A program made the translations under genes and the position numbers. This document shows, one piece after another, positions 1 through 10,111 of a stretch of 64,000 bases of DNA. Position 1 is the first letter of the stretch. Every line of letters begins with the position of its first letter. Where the stretch lies: the NCBI RefSeq assembly GCF_000400465.1, contig NW_008806288.1, positions 62,001 to 126,000 on the forward strand. The letters run 5' to 3'. Source of the stretch: Wallemia ichthyophaga EXF-994 (taxonomy: Eukaryota > Basidiomycota > Wallemiomycetes > Wallemiales > Wallemiaceae). The notes below the pieces were generated by a model that had not been told where the DNA came from, ran no database searches, and worked only from the letters and a program-made list of their open reading frames with translations.

Positions 1-2354
1 TGGCATCGAGTGTCAACTTTATAAAGCTTGGTATAGCATGGCATACAATCATGGTTCGTGCACTCGACCTAATTACGGTTGTCGTCCCGCCTGCTCTACC
101 AGCTACAATGTCGATTGGTACTTCGTTCGCTATCAGCAGATTGAGAAAGAAAGGTGTATTCTGTATCTCACCAACAAGAGTAAACGTCGGTGGTAAAATC
201 AACGTTGTTTGTTTCGACAAGACTGGTACACTTACTGAGGATGGTCTGGACGTGCTCGGAATTAGATCCAAGGAGGATGCAACTAATCGTTTCTCCGAAC
301 TATACCAAGATGCGTCGGATATACCTCTCGAGAAGAATCACGCGTTGTTGTACGCTCTGGTTACCTGTCACAGCCTCAAGCTTGTCGACGACCAAGTGAT
401 TGGTGACCCACTCGATATCAAAATGTTTGAGAACACAAATTGGACACTCGAAGAAGGCAAAATTGGCTCACAGCAGCGATCAACTGGAATAACTGAAAAT
501 AATCACACAGATAAAAAAGGCAAGAGTAAATCATCACGCATTCCAAAACGACCATCCGCGCTGGTGCAAACAATAGTTCGACCACCGGGAGGCAAAACTG
601 TTACGTCAAATTCGAGCAAATCGTTTTTAGAGTTGGGAGTTATACGGACATTCGACTTTGTCTCAAGTCTGCGGAGGATGAGCGTTATAGTGAAAAAACT
701 TAAGTCACAGTCGATGGAGGTGTACGTTAAAGGAGCACCGGAATCAATGGCAGAAATTTGCGATAAGGACTCATTCCCAGAAGATTATGATGACTTGTTG
801 TCTTACTATACCAAACATGGTTATAGAGTGATTGCATTGGCTGGAAAGTCTATACCTGGGTTGACTTGGATAAAAGCACAAAGAATGAAGCGTGAACAGG
901 CTGAGAGTGGTTTGCAATTCTTGGGATTGATTATATTTGAAAACAAATTGAAGCCAGGTACGACACCTGCTATATCCACCCTCAGACAGGCACACCTGGC
1001 AATACGTATGGTGACGGGCGATAATCCAAGAACTGCAATAAGTGTAGCGCGTGAATGTGGTTTGATTGGTGTGGCTGGTCATGTATTTATTCCGACATTC
1101 GTCAGGGGCACAAGCGAAGATCCAGCTGCTCAGCTTGAATGGTCGAGTGCAGATGATGACAAGTTGAAACTCGATTCATATTCCCTGCGACCATTTCTCG
1201 ATGAGGAAGACGATAACAGCGAACTGAATATAGAGTACCAAGATTATCATCTCGCAGTCACTGGAGATGTTTTTAGGTGGATGATGGAATTCTCCCCGCT
1301 GGAAACACTAGAAAGAATGCTGGTCAAGTCGCAAATCTTTTCGAGAATGTCACCAGACCAGAAATGCGAATTGGTTGAGAGATTACAGCAGTTAGGATAT
1401 ACAGTTGGGTTTTGTGGTGATGGTGCGAATGACTGTGGTGCTCTCAAGGCTGCAGATGTTGGTTTGTCTCTTTCGGAAGCAGAAGCATCGGTAGCTGCAC
1501 CTTTCACATCAAATACCCCCGATATAAGCTGTCTCATTGAGGTGCTCAAAGAGGGTAGATCAGCACTAGTGACATCATTCAGTTGTTTCAAGTACATGGC
1601 TCTGTACTCGCTCATCCAATTCACATCAATAACTCTGCTATACTCATTCGCATCTAGCTTAGGTGACTTTCAATTCCTAGCTATAGATCTTGCAATTATT
1701 CTACCAATTGCCGTCACAATGGGTAGGACATTACCTTATCCATCCGTCCACCCGAAGCGGCCGACGGCTAATCTAGTTTCGAAGAAGGTACTGACGTCTA
1801 TAATTGGTCAGACTGTTATTTGCTCAGCTATTCAATTCTTCGTCTTTTTTGATGTCAGACGTCAGCCTTGGTATGAGCCACCAGAAGTGAATGTAGACAA
1901 GCTAGAGACGAGGAACTATGAGAACAGTGCAATCTTTATAGTATCTTGCTTCCAGTATGTGCTGGTAGCTCTGGTGTTTAGTGTTGGTCCGCCTTTCCGC
2001 CAGCCGCTCTACACGAATCTTCTTTTCTTGTTGACGCTGGTTGTGTTATTTGGCTGCGCTGTCGTTATCCTTTTCTTACCTTCTGGCGCTGTTTTCGAGC
2101 TGCTCGAGCTGATGCCTTTCCCATGGTCGTATCACTTGAAGTTGTTGGGCATTGTGCTTGTGAATGTCTTGGTATCGTTGACATATGAGGTGCGTTTACA
2201 AACAAAAGCCAGCTTCCACGTGCTAACTAGGAACACAGAAATACGCAGAGAAGAAGGTAGCCAAATATGTAGGCAGTGTGCTGCGTTCTTGGAGGCATTG
2301 GAGAAGAGGAGATTACTCACAATCGCGCAAGGCATACAAACACGTCGAAGGTAA
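1..2354 (+). CDS. YPK9: P5B-type cation-transporting ATPase, 3' part (Ypk9/ATP13A2-like)
   Basis: The frame is open from the window edge, so the 5' end lies outside. The first visible residues are a membrane segment with the P5 signature PPALP. It is followed by the phosphorylation loop DKTGTLTEDG (Asp at nt 216-218), a TGDN hinge motif and the GDGANDCGALKAAD motif near nt 1420, then about six C-terminal membrane segments. This order is diagnostic of P-type ATPases. The PPALP helix and the DKTGTLTEDGLD loop point to the P5B subgroup, which exports polyamines or heavy metals from the vacuole or lysosome. No intron is needed in the visible part. The precise substrate is inferred from family only. 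Confidence 0.9.
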   Translation, partial: ASSVNFIKLGIAWHTIMVRALDLITVVVPPALPATMSIGTSFAISRLRKKGVFCISPTRVNVGGKINVVCFDKTGTLTEDGLDVLGIRSKEDATNRFSELYQDASDIPLEKNHALLYALVTCHSLKLVDDQVIGDPLDIKMFENTNWTLEEGKIGSQQRSTGITENNHTDKKGKSKSSRIPKRPSALVQTIVRPPGGKTVTSNSSKSFLELGVIRTFDFVSSLRRMSVIVKKLKSQSMEVYVKGAPESMAEICDKDSFPEDYDDLLSYYTKHGYRVIALAGKSIPGLTWIKAQRMKREQAESGLQFLGLIIFENKLKPGTTPAISTLRQAHLAIRMVTGDNPRTAISVARECGLIGVAGHVFIPTFVRGTSEDPAAQLEWSSADDDKLKLDSYSLRPFLDEEDDNSELNIEYQDYHLAVTGDVFRWMMEFSPLETLERMLVKSQIFSRMSPDQKCELVERLQQLGYTVGFCGDGANDCGALKAADVGLSLSEAEASVAAPFTSNTPDISCLIEVLKEGRSALVTSFSCFKYMALYSLIQFTSITLLYSFASSLGDFQFLAIDLAIILPIAVTMGRTLPYPSVHPKRPTANLVSKKVLTSIIGQTVICSAIQFFVFFDVRRQPWYEPPEVNVDKLETRNYENSAIFIVSCFQYVLVALVFSVGPPFRQPLYTNLLFLLTLVVLFGCAVVILFLPSGAVFELLELMPFPWSYHLKLLGIVLVNVLVSLTYEVRLQTKASFHVLTRNTEIRREEGSQICRQCAAFLEALEKRRLLTIAQGIQTRRR

Positions 2355-2430
2355 TTGGCGGCGGTGAGTAGTATTGTAAGAAATGCATCTATAATATTTA
2401 TATGGGATTAACGATGTCCGAATAAATGGT

Positions 2431-3703
2431 CTAAACTAATCCTTGAGAACGTGCTCTAGATTCGATCACTTCGCTAACAAGTCTGCGCATGTCCTGAGCC
2501 TTCTTTTGACCCTCCTCAAGAACCTCCATGTGGCTAACTACCTCAGACTTTTTGTATACAGGTGGAGGAGTGCCGTTAAGTTCTGCCTCGACGATTGCTT
2601 TTGCAGAAGGGTATGATTCTGGTATGACGACGAGGTTAGTAACGAGCGAGAGAACGAGAACCTTGACTCCAGCGTGGTGCGCAGCTATGACTTCAGGGAT
2701 GGTTGACATTCCAACGACGTCCGCACCTGCTTGTCTCAGTAAGCGGCCCTCGGCTGGAGTTTCGTAGGTTGGACCGGTGACCCAGCAGTAGGTACCCTCA
2801 ACCACGGCATCCTTGCTCAAACCAATCTTATGGGCTGCTCTGTGAGCCAACAGACGAAGATCGAAGTTGTGCGCGTCCGATTGAGGGAGGAAGCGTGGTG
2901 GTTGTGGTGGTTCAGGCGTAGTTTTCTTCAATGCTGGTGTCTGGATAGGCACGAGAGGGCCTTTGAGTGGGTTCTCTGACTGTATATTGTAAGCAGTGTT
3001 GTTGTTATAGACAGCAAGACTGTAAGACACTCACGGTTAATCCGGGGAAAGCGATGTGATCGTGCACAGAGACGACTGTTGGGAATTAGAAGCGTGTTCT
3101 GGTTCCCAAAAGACACACCTACTAGTTCCAGATGGGATTTGAGGGTTGAGTGATCCGGCAGCGTTTGTGACTTTGATGAGAGTGAGACGGAGTTTCAGCG
3201 ACGGTGGAATAAAGACCAACTGATGATGCTATCAATGCCCAAGTGCGCCATTGTGCGGATAGGGAAGATAGTCTGAGAAGCTGTCCAGCCTGTAATTGGT
3301 GTGAGGATGAGAGTAAGTACGGTAGACTGTGCAGACCTTCATACATGTGAAACTTGAGCGTATTGTTAGCCTGAGTATACGTTCAATGGGCGAAACCCAC
3401 TCTCCCCAGCATGCATACTACAGGCACTTTGATATCCTTTCCTAAGAAACCGAAGGCCAATTTAGATTTGTGGCCGCTGACTATAAAATGTTAGGCGTTG
3501 TAGACGGTGGAAACGCTCAACTCACCGCCGCTCTCCGCAAACCCAGGAATCTCAGCGTAATCAATCTCAAAACGTGAATCGAGGTCGTCAGCCAGAGTAC
3601 CGAGGCCACTGCCGCAGACTATTCCAATAACAGGTGACGCTAATTGAGCTGGTACTCGCGATTTCAACGTTTGAACAGCCTGTTCGATTGCTTTGACCTC
3701 CAT
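2431..3703 (-). CDS. PNP1: Purine nucleoside phosphorylase
   Basis: This enzyme cleaves inosine or guanosine with phosphate to base plus ribose-1-phosphate in purine salvage. Splicing seven exons gives the family motifs in order: the phosphate loop GIVCGSGLG, then GRFHMYEGW, ITNAAGSLN, VHDHIAFPG, and the late motif GTYCWVTGPTYETPAE with DVVGMSTIPEV. Exon 1 is 3526-3703, exon 2 is 3401-3480 and exon 3 is only 16 nt (3337-3352). The open frame runs upstream of the chosen ATG only through non-ATG codons, so the start is set at 3703. The C-terminal exon runs to 2431. It is divergent from the small gene at 3842. Confidence 0.9.
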
Positions 3704-3841
3704 GTTCGTGTCCAACTGCTTATCTCCGTTGAGCGGCGTTCACAGCGAATGAAATAAATTTTGAATATCACGGTAAACACAGTCTATTTTTCACGCTGAT
3801 ATTGTTCTCTGTGTAGCACTTGTCCTTGCCTCTGCATTACC

Positions 3842-4150
3842 ATGACAGGGCAGCAGCAGCACTCCCAGAAGCATTCCCAGCAAAACTCCCATCAGCCTTA
3901 TCCCAAACCATCCGAGGGCACACACCGCTCACTCAAAAACGACAAGCCAGTCTGGGAGAGCTGGAAGTGTGAGTGAGTTGTTCAATGAGCGCGCACCGCT
4001 CACACAGCAACAGCAATACACCCACGCAATAGATTGATGATAGCTTCCTCTGTCTTTGTTTTCTCTGCTATCGGCTTATACGTATCAGAACAGCTTGAGG
4101 ACAAGTACCCCGCAGTGAGAACAACTACACCAAATAAAAAGCATAATTGA
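3842..4150 (+). CDS. Small single-pass membrane protein, unknown
   Basis: Two exons (3842-3972 and 4033-4150, intron of 60 nt with gtgagt and cag/tag-type ends) encode a protein of about 82 residues. The N-terminal half is rich in Gln, His and Ser. It is followed by a Trp-containing motif KPVWESWK and then one hydrophobic segment (LMIASSVFVFSAIGLYV), with a short basic tail. I do not recognise the family. The layout resembles small single-pass mitochondrial or ER membrane proteins, but that is only a guess from topology. Only this splice choice among those tried keeps the frame open across the intron, which is the main support for the model. Confidence 0.5.
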
Positions 4151-4245
4151 TTCAATCCCGTGCATAGTATGTATAATTAGATTTTATTTTCAATTTTCGC
4201 GGCCTCGAGATTAATTTGGCTATCCTCCCATCCGTCTTCCCAACT

Positions 4246-5178
4246 ATGACTTCACCGTTGGTACCTTCTTACACGCCTAAAGATTACGGCAGCTTCTTCC
4301 TTTCCGGTGCCACGTGCTGCACACTTTCTCATGGTTTCTTCACCCCTTTTGACGTCATCAAGACTCGGATTCAAGTGGACAGTGCTTTTAGAGGAGCAAA
4401 TCTACTCAGTGGAGCGAAGCAGATAGCATCCAAAGAGGGCCCCTCAACATTGCTCACTGGCTTTGGACCAACCGCGGTTGGATACTTCTTCCAGGGTGGT
4501 CTCAAGTTCGGTTTCTATGAATACTTCAAGCGTCTTTCTGTCCTCAGCGTTGGCTCCCATCAGGAGGCTGTTAGAAATAGAACAATGATTTATTTGACGT
4601 CAGCAGCAAGCGCAGAGCTCGTTGCTGACGTTGCTTTGGCTCCCTTGGAGGCAACGAGAATAAGACTGGTTTCGGATAAGAACTTTGGAGCTAAAGGAAT
4701 GGTTGATGGATTCTTGAAACTCGCACGTGAAGGTGGATTCAAGGTTTTATACGCCGGTTTCGTACCGCTTATCTTCAAGCAAGTGCCATACGCTGTTGGG
4801 CAGTTCATGACAAATGAATTCGCTCACAACATGGTTAATAGAAGTTTGAGCTCAGAAACTAGAAAGCAAATCAGCAATAACAAGGGTGCTGAGTTGACCT
4901 TGACATTGGGTTGTGGATTGGCGGCTGGTGTAGCAGCTGCGGTATTGAGTCATCCCGGTGACACGCTGATGAGTAAAATAAGTGGTAGTTCAGATAAAAA
5001 TCGTTCAGCGACTTCGCAACTCATCCAAATTGCTAAAAAGACGGGCTTCACTGGTTTATGGCAGGGTCTTGGAGCTAGGACTTGGATGACGGCTGGATTG
5101 GTTAGCAGTCAGTTTTTCATGTACAAGGCTATCAAAGATGCTATAGGTGCGCCGCCTGGAGTTGAAATCGATGCGTGA
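4246..5178 (+). CDS. Mitochondrial phosphate carrier (Mir1/Pic2 family)
   Basis: An intronless gene of 310 codons for a mitochondrial carrier of the inner membrane, importing phosphate with a proton. The three repeat signatures are visible: TPFDVIKTRIQ in repeat 1, APLEATRIRL in repeat 2 and SHPGDTLMSKI in repeat 3, each at the end of an odd-numbered helix. The substrate assignment rests on the family-like pattern around repeats 1 and 2 (phosphate carriers are typically about 300-330 residues). The open frame extends 30 nt upstream to a TTG, but the first ATG is at 4246 and is used here. Confidence 0.88.
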   Translation: MTSPLVPSYTPKDYGSFFLSGATCCTLSHGFFTPFDVIKTRIQVDSAFRGANLLSGAKQIASKEGPSTLLTGFGPTAVGYFFQGGLKFGFYEYFKRLSVLSVGSHQEAVRNRTMIYLTSAASAELVADVALAPLEATRIRLVSDKNFGAKGMVDGFLKLAREGGFKVLYAGFVPLIFKQVPYAVGQFMTNEFAHNMVNRSLSSETRKQISNNKGAELTLTLGCGLAAGVAAAVLSHPGDTLMSKISGSSDKNRSATSQLIQIAKKTGFTGLWQGLGARTWMTAGLVSSQFFMYKAIKDAIGAPPGVEIDA

Positions 5179-5377
5179 TTAAAGTTGTACTTTGTTAAAA
5201 TTTTCACCTTACTTGGATGGATGTTTGAGTGGGTTAGAAATGTAGGTGTCGAAATAATTTAATAAATGGTTTTTGAATATTCTTTTACGCTAATTTAAAC
5301 TGCTCGGATTTTGTTCCCCGAGGTTCGTCATTTACGTCCGAGAAACAATCGCCTATCTCTTATCTTTGACAGCCTCA

Positions 5378-6753
5378 ATGAGCTTGACGACAATGCAAAT
5401 GCCCAAGTGCAAGACAACAATACTGACGAGGGCTGTTATTCTTATTGCCGCGCTCGCCCTACTCAATGGAGCACTATGGATAGTCACTGCGCTGTGCTTC
5501 TCGGATCGATTACTCTCTCTGGCGCTGCTAGCGTGGACGCTCGGACTGCGCCATGGTCTGGATGTGAGTAAGGAAGAAGACGCTGCTATAGTATCGCTCA
5601 CCCACCCCACCAGAGCGATCACATCGGTGAGTCTGATGACCATATTCGATAAGACCCACTTAAAATCACAGCATCAATCGATAATTCTGTTAGAAAACTC
5701 ACTGCTAGAAATGGCATTTATCCAGTGACAGTTGGATTTTTTTTCGCTGCCGGTGAGTGACCTAATCAGTTACCGCGGTGAGAATAATCTCATTAGATAG
5801 ACCAGGTCATTCAACGGTAGTGCTTATTGTCACGATTGCTTTGGTAGCTGGTGCGCAGGTTTATGACAACTTAAACACGCTTGAGCAACTCGGTGGTGTT
5901 GTTGGAAGTGTCATATCGACCGCGTTCCTAATGCTGTTGGGTGTCACCAACAGCTTCACTCTGTGGCAAGCTATACAGTCGCGCAAAGAGGTATGTGGGG
6001 GTGATTACGTAGAGTGGTTACAATCTGACACTACCACAGATGCAGTTCACTGACACCACCCATGAAGATGGAAATTTACAACCTAAATCTCCGTCTTTCT
6101 TGTCTAGATTGTTTTCGCCTCTTTTAAACTGGGTGGATAGGCCAAGCAAGCTATATGTTATTGGCTGTCTCTTCAGTCTCGGGTTCGACACTACCTCCTC
6201 TATGGTCTTACTATCTGTGTCAGCGTTAGCTGCCGAAGAAGTGCAGAAACCCTACAGTATTCTTTTGTTCCCACTTTTGTTCGCCAGTGGAATGATACTC
6301 GTTGATTCACTCGACAACGTCATGATGTTGTACCTGTATACCCCACGTACCGATTGGAGGAGAGAGTCGCACTTCAAGTTGGAATTTGGTGAGGGCAAGA
6401 ATAGTGCTACGGATAGAGATGAGACAGCATCTTTGATTGATAGTGGTAGTGAGGGCAGTCGTGAAACTCAAATACAAAACACCGAATATAGTGGATTAAA
6501 TTGCCACGACAGGCAGCAGAAGATGTTGGATTTGAATAAATCTACTATATTAATCACGGCGTTGTCGGTATGCGTCGCACTAGGGTGAGACTTTGCCCAT
6601 TTATGGAATAAACTAATGCAAAATAGGGTATCGTTGATACAAATGATGGGATTAGTCGTTGAAAACTGTGAAAGCTGCATCGATCATATTGAAAAAGGTG
6701 ATTTGGTGGGGTATTGGTGGGGGTGGTGGTTGATGGTGGGTAGCTCAAATTAG
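5378..6753 (+). CDS. nic1: High-affinity nickel/cobalt permease (NicO/NiCoT family)
   Basis: A membrane transporter that takes up Ni2+ or Co2+. After splicing, the NiCoT signature in the second helix reads HGLDSDHIASIDN (canonical H-A-x-D-A-D-H-I). Using the acceptor just before GTCATTC restores FFFAAGHSTVV, matching the second family signature. Later segments include the VIGCLFSLGFDTTSS and LFASGMILVDS helices and an acidic cytoplasmic loop near 6370-6480. At least five introns of about 40-50 nt are needed. The last coding exon ends at the TAG at 6751. The Ser in place of Ala in the signature is unusual but leaves both His and Asp ligands intact. Confidence 0.88.
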
Positions 6754-7083
6754 CTTTATGACGCAGCTGACACGGGGAAAAGCTCTCCGAAAACAGCATA
6801 TACGTTGGAATAGGGATAGTATCTACGTTTGGGGTAATAATTTTAGCTTTGTACAGTAAAACACTTTGAAAAAAGCCTCTGAGGGTATTTAGTGCTTTCT
6901 TCAAAAGTGACATATCAGTGTATTCACATTCCGATCCAATCCGCTCAGAGCGAACTAAATTATCAAAAAGAATTTTCGGTTTGCTTAAGTCATAGTCGCG
7001 CCTCGGAACTTCGAGACTTACATCAGCCATCACTCAAACAGAAATTGTTAGAAACGACGACGCAAAGCAGAGAAAGATATTTT
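6754..7083 (+). other. Intergenic region between nickel permease and Gln-rich regulator
   Basis: About 330 bp without a supported gene. It contains AT-rich stretches and a G/T-rich tract at its left edge. It probably holds the permease 3' end and the promoter and leader of the regulator that starts at 7084. No repeat or RNA gene was recognised. Confidence 0.5.
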
Positions 7084-8183
7084 ATGATGACTATGTCGAA
7101 TAGTTTTATCTTTACCCAGCGTCTCCCGCTACCACAGTCTTCAATATTCAAGTGAGTGTGATAGCCTTTCAAGCGGGCGACTGGGATGCTAACAACGAGC
7201 GCAAGCAGTGGACTTACAGCGCCATCGATAAACTCAAAGGATTACAATTTATGGGAACCTGATAACTTCTCAAAACATGCAGACGGTGCGTACCTTGGCT
7301 TTGACATTGTGGCTACAAATCTGACGTAAATGTGGAACTAGATGGCGGATGCGTAATTCCGACGACAAGTGAAATATTATACACTCATCCAATACAACCA
7401 TGGAAATCATGCTTAATTAGCTCAAATTACTTATATAATCACTCAAACTACCTTAATTATTTCTGTCAAGGTTCTTCCCGCGGCGACGAGTTTGAAGAGG
7501 CTTTTGATAATATAGCGCTTGAGCAGCAGAGAGAGATTATGGAGAAGACACAGCAGCAACAGCAGGTCCAAATGCAACTTGAGCGGCAGCAGCTTGATCA
7601 TAAGCGGCAGCAAATCAAGCAGAAGCAGCAGCAGCGGGAACTGCAGCAACGCGATCAAGTACAACAGCAACAAAAGGAACAACAACACCAGCAGCAAGAA
7701 GAAAAATCTGATAACGATCAGCTTGAACACCTCAAGAAAGCACGCGAAATACCACTCCACCTCAGAGTCAACGAAGAACAGGAGCAGGAGAATACAAGTT
7801 CGCAGAAGCAGACAGAAACACAAAAAAAGGCAAAGCCACAACCACAAACACACCCTCAAACACCACACATAGGCACATCTAGAATCCCACCACATAAACC
7901 CAATGAGCAAAAGAGACAACCAATAGCATGCTTCAACTGTCGTCAAAGGAGGCTGAAGTGTGATGGTGAGAATCCATGCTCACCTTGTGTGAGGAGGGGT
8001 GTAGCAGAATCGTGTGCATTTGCGCAGCAGGTCAGAAGACGCGGACCTGGGCGTAAGAAACTTGCACAATTAGCCAGTCTTGGAGATGTTAATGCTGCCA
8101 ACGCATTAGGCATCAAGCCAGGCGAGTGGGTGAGAGATCCAGAGTTGTTTCCACCATCACCTAAGCGCAAGAGGAACGACTGA
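7084..8183 (+). CDS. Gln-rich Zn2Cys6 transcription factor
   Basis: Three exons (7084-7151, 7209-7285, 7471-8183) join in phase to give 285 residues. The middle is a long Gln/Arg/Lys-rich tract encoded by CAG/CAA runs (about 7540-7710), probably coiled-coil. The C-terminal third carries a fungal binuclear zinc cluster, Cys-x2-Cys-x6-Cys-x5-Cys-x2-Cys-x8-Cys (ACFNCRQRRLKCDG then CSPC), followed by basic QVRRRGPGRKK. Such proteins bind DNA at CGG half sites in the nucleus. The zinc cluster lies unusually far from the N-terminus and there is no Fungal_trans domain, so this is a small, atypical member. The second intron (185 nt) is longer than its neighbours. Confidence 0.8.
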
Positions 8184-8432
8184 AGGGGGTGATCAAGAAA
8201 GAAGCATTCAGTAGACGTTTAATAGGCACTCAAGACACCTTCCACTCATCACACTCATCACACTCATCGCACAACTAATATCCCAAGTAATCAGTTTTCA
8301 GCATTGCATTGCATGACATATGTTATCATTATAAGCTATTTAAAAGAGAGAGAAGAAACGAAATACAAGATACAGATTTCTCTAATTGTACTATCTACCA
8401 AAGTAATTAAAGTAATTGATGCAAATTTTCAC

Positions 8433-9110
8433 TTAATCTGTCTTTTCATCCATACTACGGTGTAATTGGCGTTCGTAGTCAACGTATGCATCACCAGCAA
8501 GAAAGAGGAGCACGCCAGTGAGACTAACTGCGCAAAGAAGGTTAGCAGCTGCAATGTCCCTGATAGCAGCGATGAGCTGAGGAGGGGTTGATGGCAGAAG
8601 AACGTCTGGGGTATCGAATGGACTGAGTGAGGGTGGGTGATTGGGGGGCGTGGACCAGTGATGGTGATATGGCGGGTGCATCGTTGTGTCCATCGAATGT
8701 GGTATGTTGGATAAAGGCGGCAGAGCGTGTAAATAATATACGGCCACGGCTGTAGAAAAGAGGAAGAGAGACGCAGCTTCAAAAACCCAGGCGGAATCAC
8801 CACCGAAACCATTAAAGAGGCCAATCAAAAGACAGCTTATGCCGATACTCGCGACGAGCGCAACAACCGCCTTCATTGAGTCTGGCGTGGAGACTAAGTT
8901 ACGATAGTACGAGAGAGCAGTGGAGAGAGAATCAGCTGTTGGGGTTTGCCATAGAGTACCATGATCTGCGATCCAGTGCGTAAACAGAGTGCCTGGCGTG
9001 GTGTGAGAAGGGCGCTGCACTGCAAATAAACTCAGCCCACCTAACAGAAAACTGGCTGAACAGAGTATTGAGCACAGCCGGAAGTTCTCGCAGTTTGTCG
9101 CCTTGATCAT
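8433..9110 (-). CDS. SHR3: SHR3-like ER membrane chaperone for amino-acid permeases
   Basis: An intronless gene of 225 codons with four hydrophobic segments. The first luminal loop carries LFTHWIADHGTLWQ, and the segment SLFLFSTAVAVYYLHALPPL follows, both typical of the SHR3 chaperone family. Shr3 helps amino-acid permeases fold and leave the ER. The C-terminal half has a His/Pro-rich loop before the last helix and a charged cytosolic tail. The ATG at 9110 is only 23 bp from the ATG of the gene on the opposite strand at 9134, so the two must share a promoter or have overlapping leaders. Confidence 0.8.
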   Translation of the reverse strand: MIKATNCENFRLCSILCSASFLLGGLSLFAVQRPSHTTPGTLFTHWIADHGTLWQTPTADSLSTALSYYRNLVSTPDSMKAVVALVASIGISCLLIGLFNGFGGDSAWVFEAASLFLFSTAVAVYYLHALPPLSNIPHSMDTTMHPPYHHHWSTPPNHPPSLSPFDTPDVLLPSTPPQLIAAIRDIAAANLLCAVSLTGVLLFLAGDAYVDYERQLHRSMDEKTD

Positions 9111-9133
9111 TGTGCGTATGTTGGGCGTCGACT

Positions 9134-10011
9134 ATGAACGTTGATTTGGAAGAATTTAGAGGAGTTTGCGAGAATTTCTATGACAAAAATAAAATAAGTA
9201 ATAGCACCGAAGCAAAGGATGTCGATGCCTTCTTCATTCACGCTTCTCCGGCCCAGCGAGTGGATTTGACTCGGGAGCAGAACAAAGTGCGAGCGGAGTT
9301 TCATCAGCGGGTGGAGAATGAGCGCAGGAGGGTATTTGAGGGATTGTGTGTGGATACTCAAGTTCGGCGACTGCCGTATAGCACCATCATCGACACGCTT
9401 AAACAGTTTATAGAGAGGCACTACAACGACAACAATAGAAACCCAGGCATAGAGATGTTTCTCGTCGCTCTATACACCCTGCTTAGACTGCAGCGATGCT
9501 ATCCACGCAGATTAGCGTGGATTCTCGATAATAGCGCGTTTACGGAGAATGGGTGAGTGGGGTTGCTCAATATGGCACTGCTTACTCGACTCCAGGCACA
9601 AAGATTTCACGTAGGAGTGTATCTGTACTTCCACTCACCCACTCACACCACTAAGCATCGACGCATACAGCCTCGTTGTCGGCGTGCTCGGCTGTGAGGT
9701 GATAGACAGATACAAAAACACAGGCACTTATGTCCTTCCAGCGACGCTGACGAATGTGAGCATACAACGCACAATACCAGACTACCTACTAACAAAGACA
9801 GTCTGAATTGAGTGGCATAGCTAGGGTATTACCATTTAGTGTAAAACGCAGCACACGCATTCTCAAGTCGTTGCAAGGCGATGCAGAAGCAGGCAAGAAA
9901 GATAAGATGGCCGTGGGGGATGTGTACGAGTCGAGCAGTCCGCGTGATTATGCGCGTAAGGAGGGAATATTAAGTCAGCTGTACAACTATATATTGGATA
10001 TTATCCTGTGA
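9134..10011 (+). CDS. Conserved-looking protein of unknown function
   Basis: I do not recognise this gene. The best model has four exons: 9134-9552, 9596-9610, 9656 to about 9755, and 9803-10011. The 15-nt second exon is inferred because it keeps phase and leaves two typical short introns of about 43 and 45 nt. Alternatively one 103-nt intron joins exon 1 straight to 9656. The N-terminal part is helical and rich in charged residues (QRVDLTREQNKVRAEF). A more hydrophobic part (MFLVALYTLLRLQRC, AYSLVVGVLGCEVID) lies in the middle, and the C-terminus is again helical. It is head-to-head with the SHR3-like gene. Confidence 0.6.
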
Positions 10012-10111
10012 AACCTTTCTTGAATGACAATTTTCACTCTAATTTTCTGCGTCATTTCTGTTATCTAAAATTCTTCAACAAACAATCGCAAATAAAGTGA
10101 AGACAAACAAG

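Noticed and set aside
4216-4245. Upstream non-ATG extension of the phosphate carrier
   Set aside because: The frame opens with TTG; the first ATG is at 4246 and gives the expected carrier length.
7443-7946. Leu-rich minus-strand frame of 167 codons
   Set aside because: It is the antisense of CAG/CAA repeats coding for the Gln-rich regulator.
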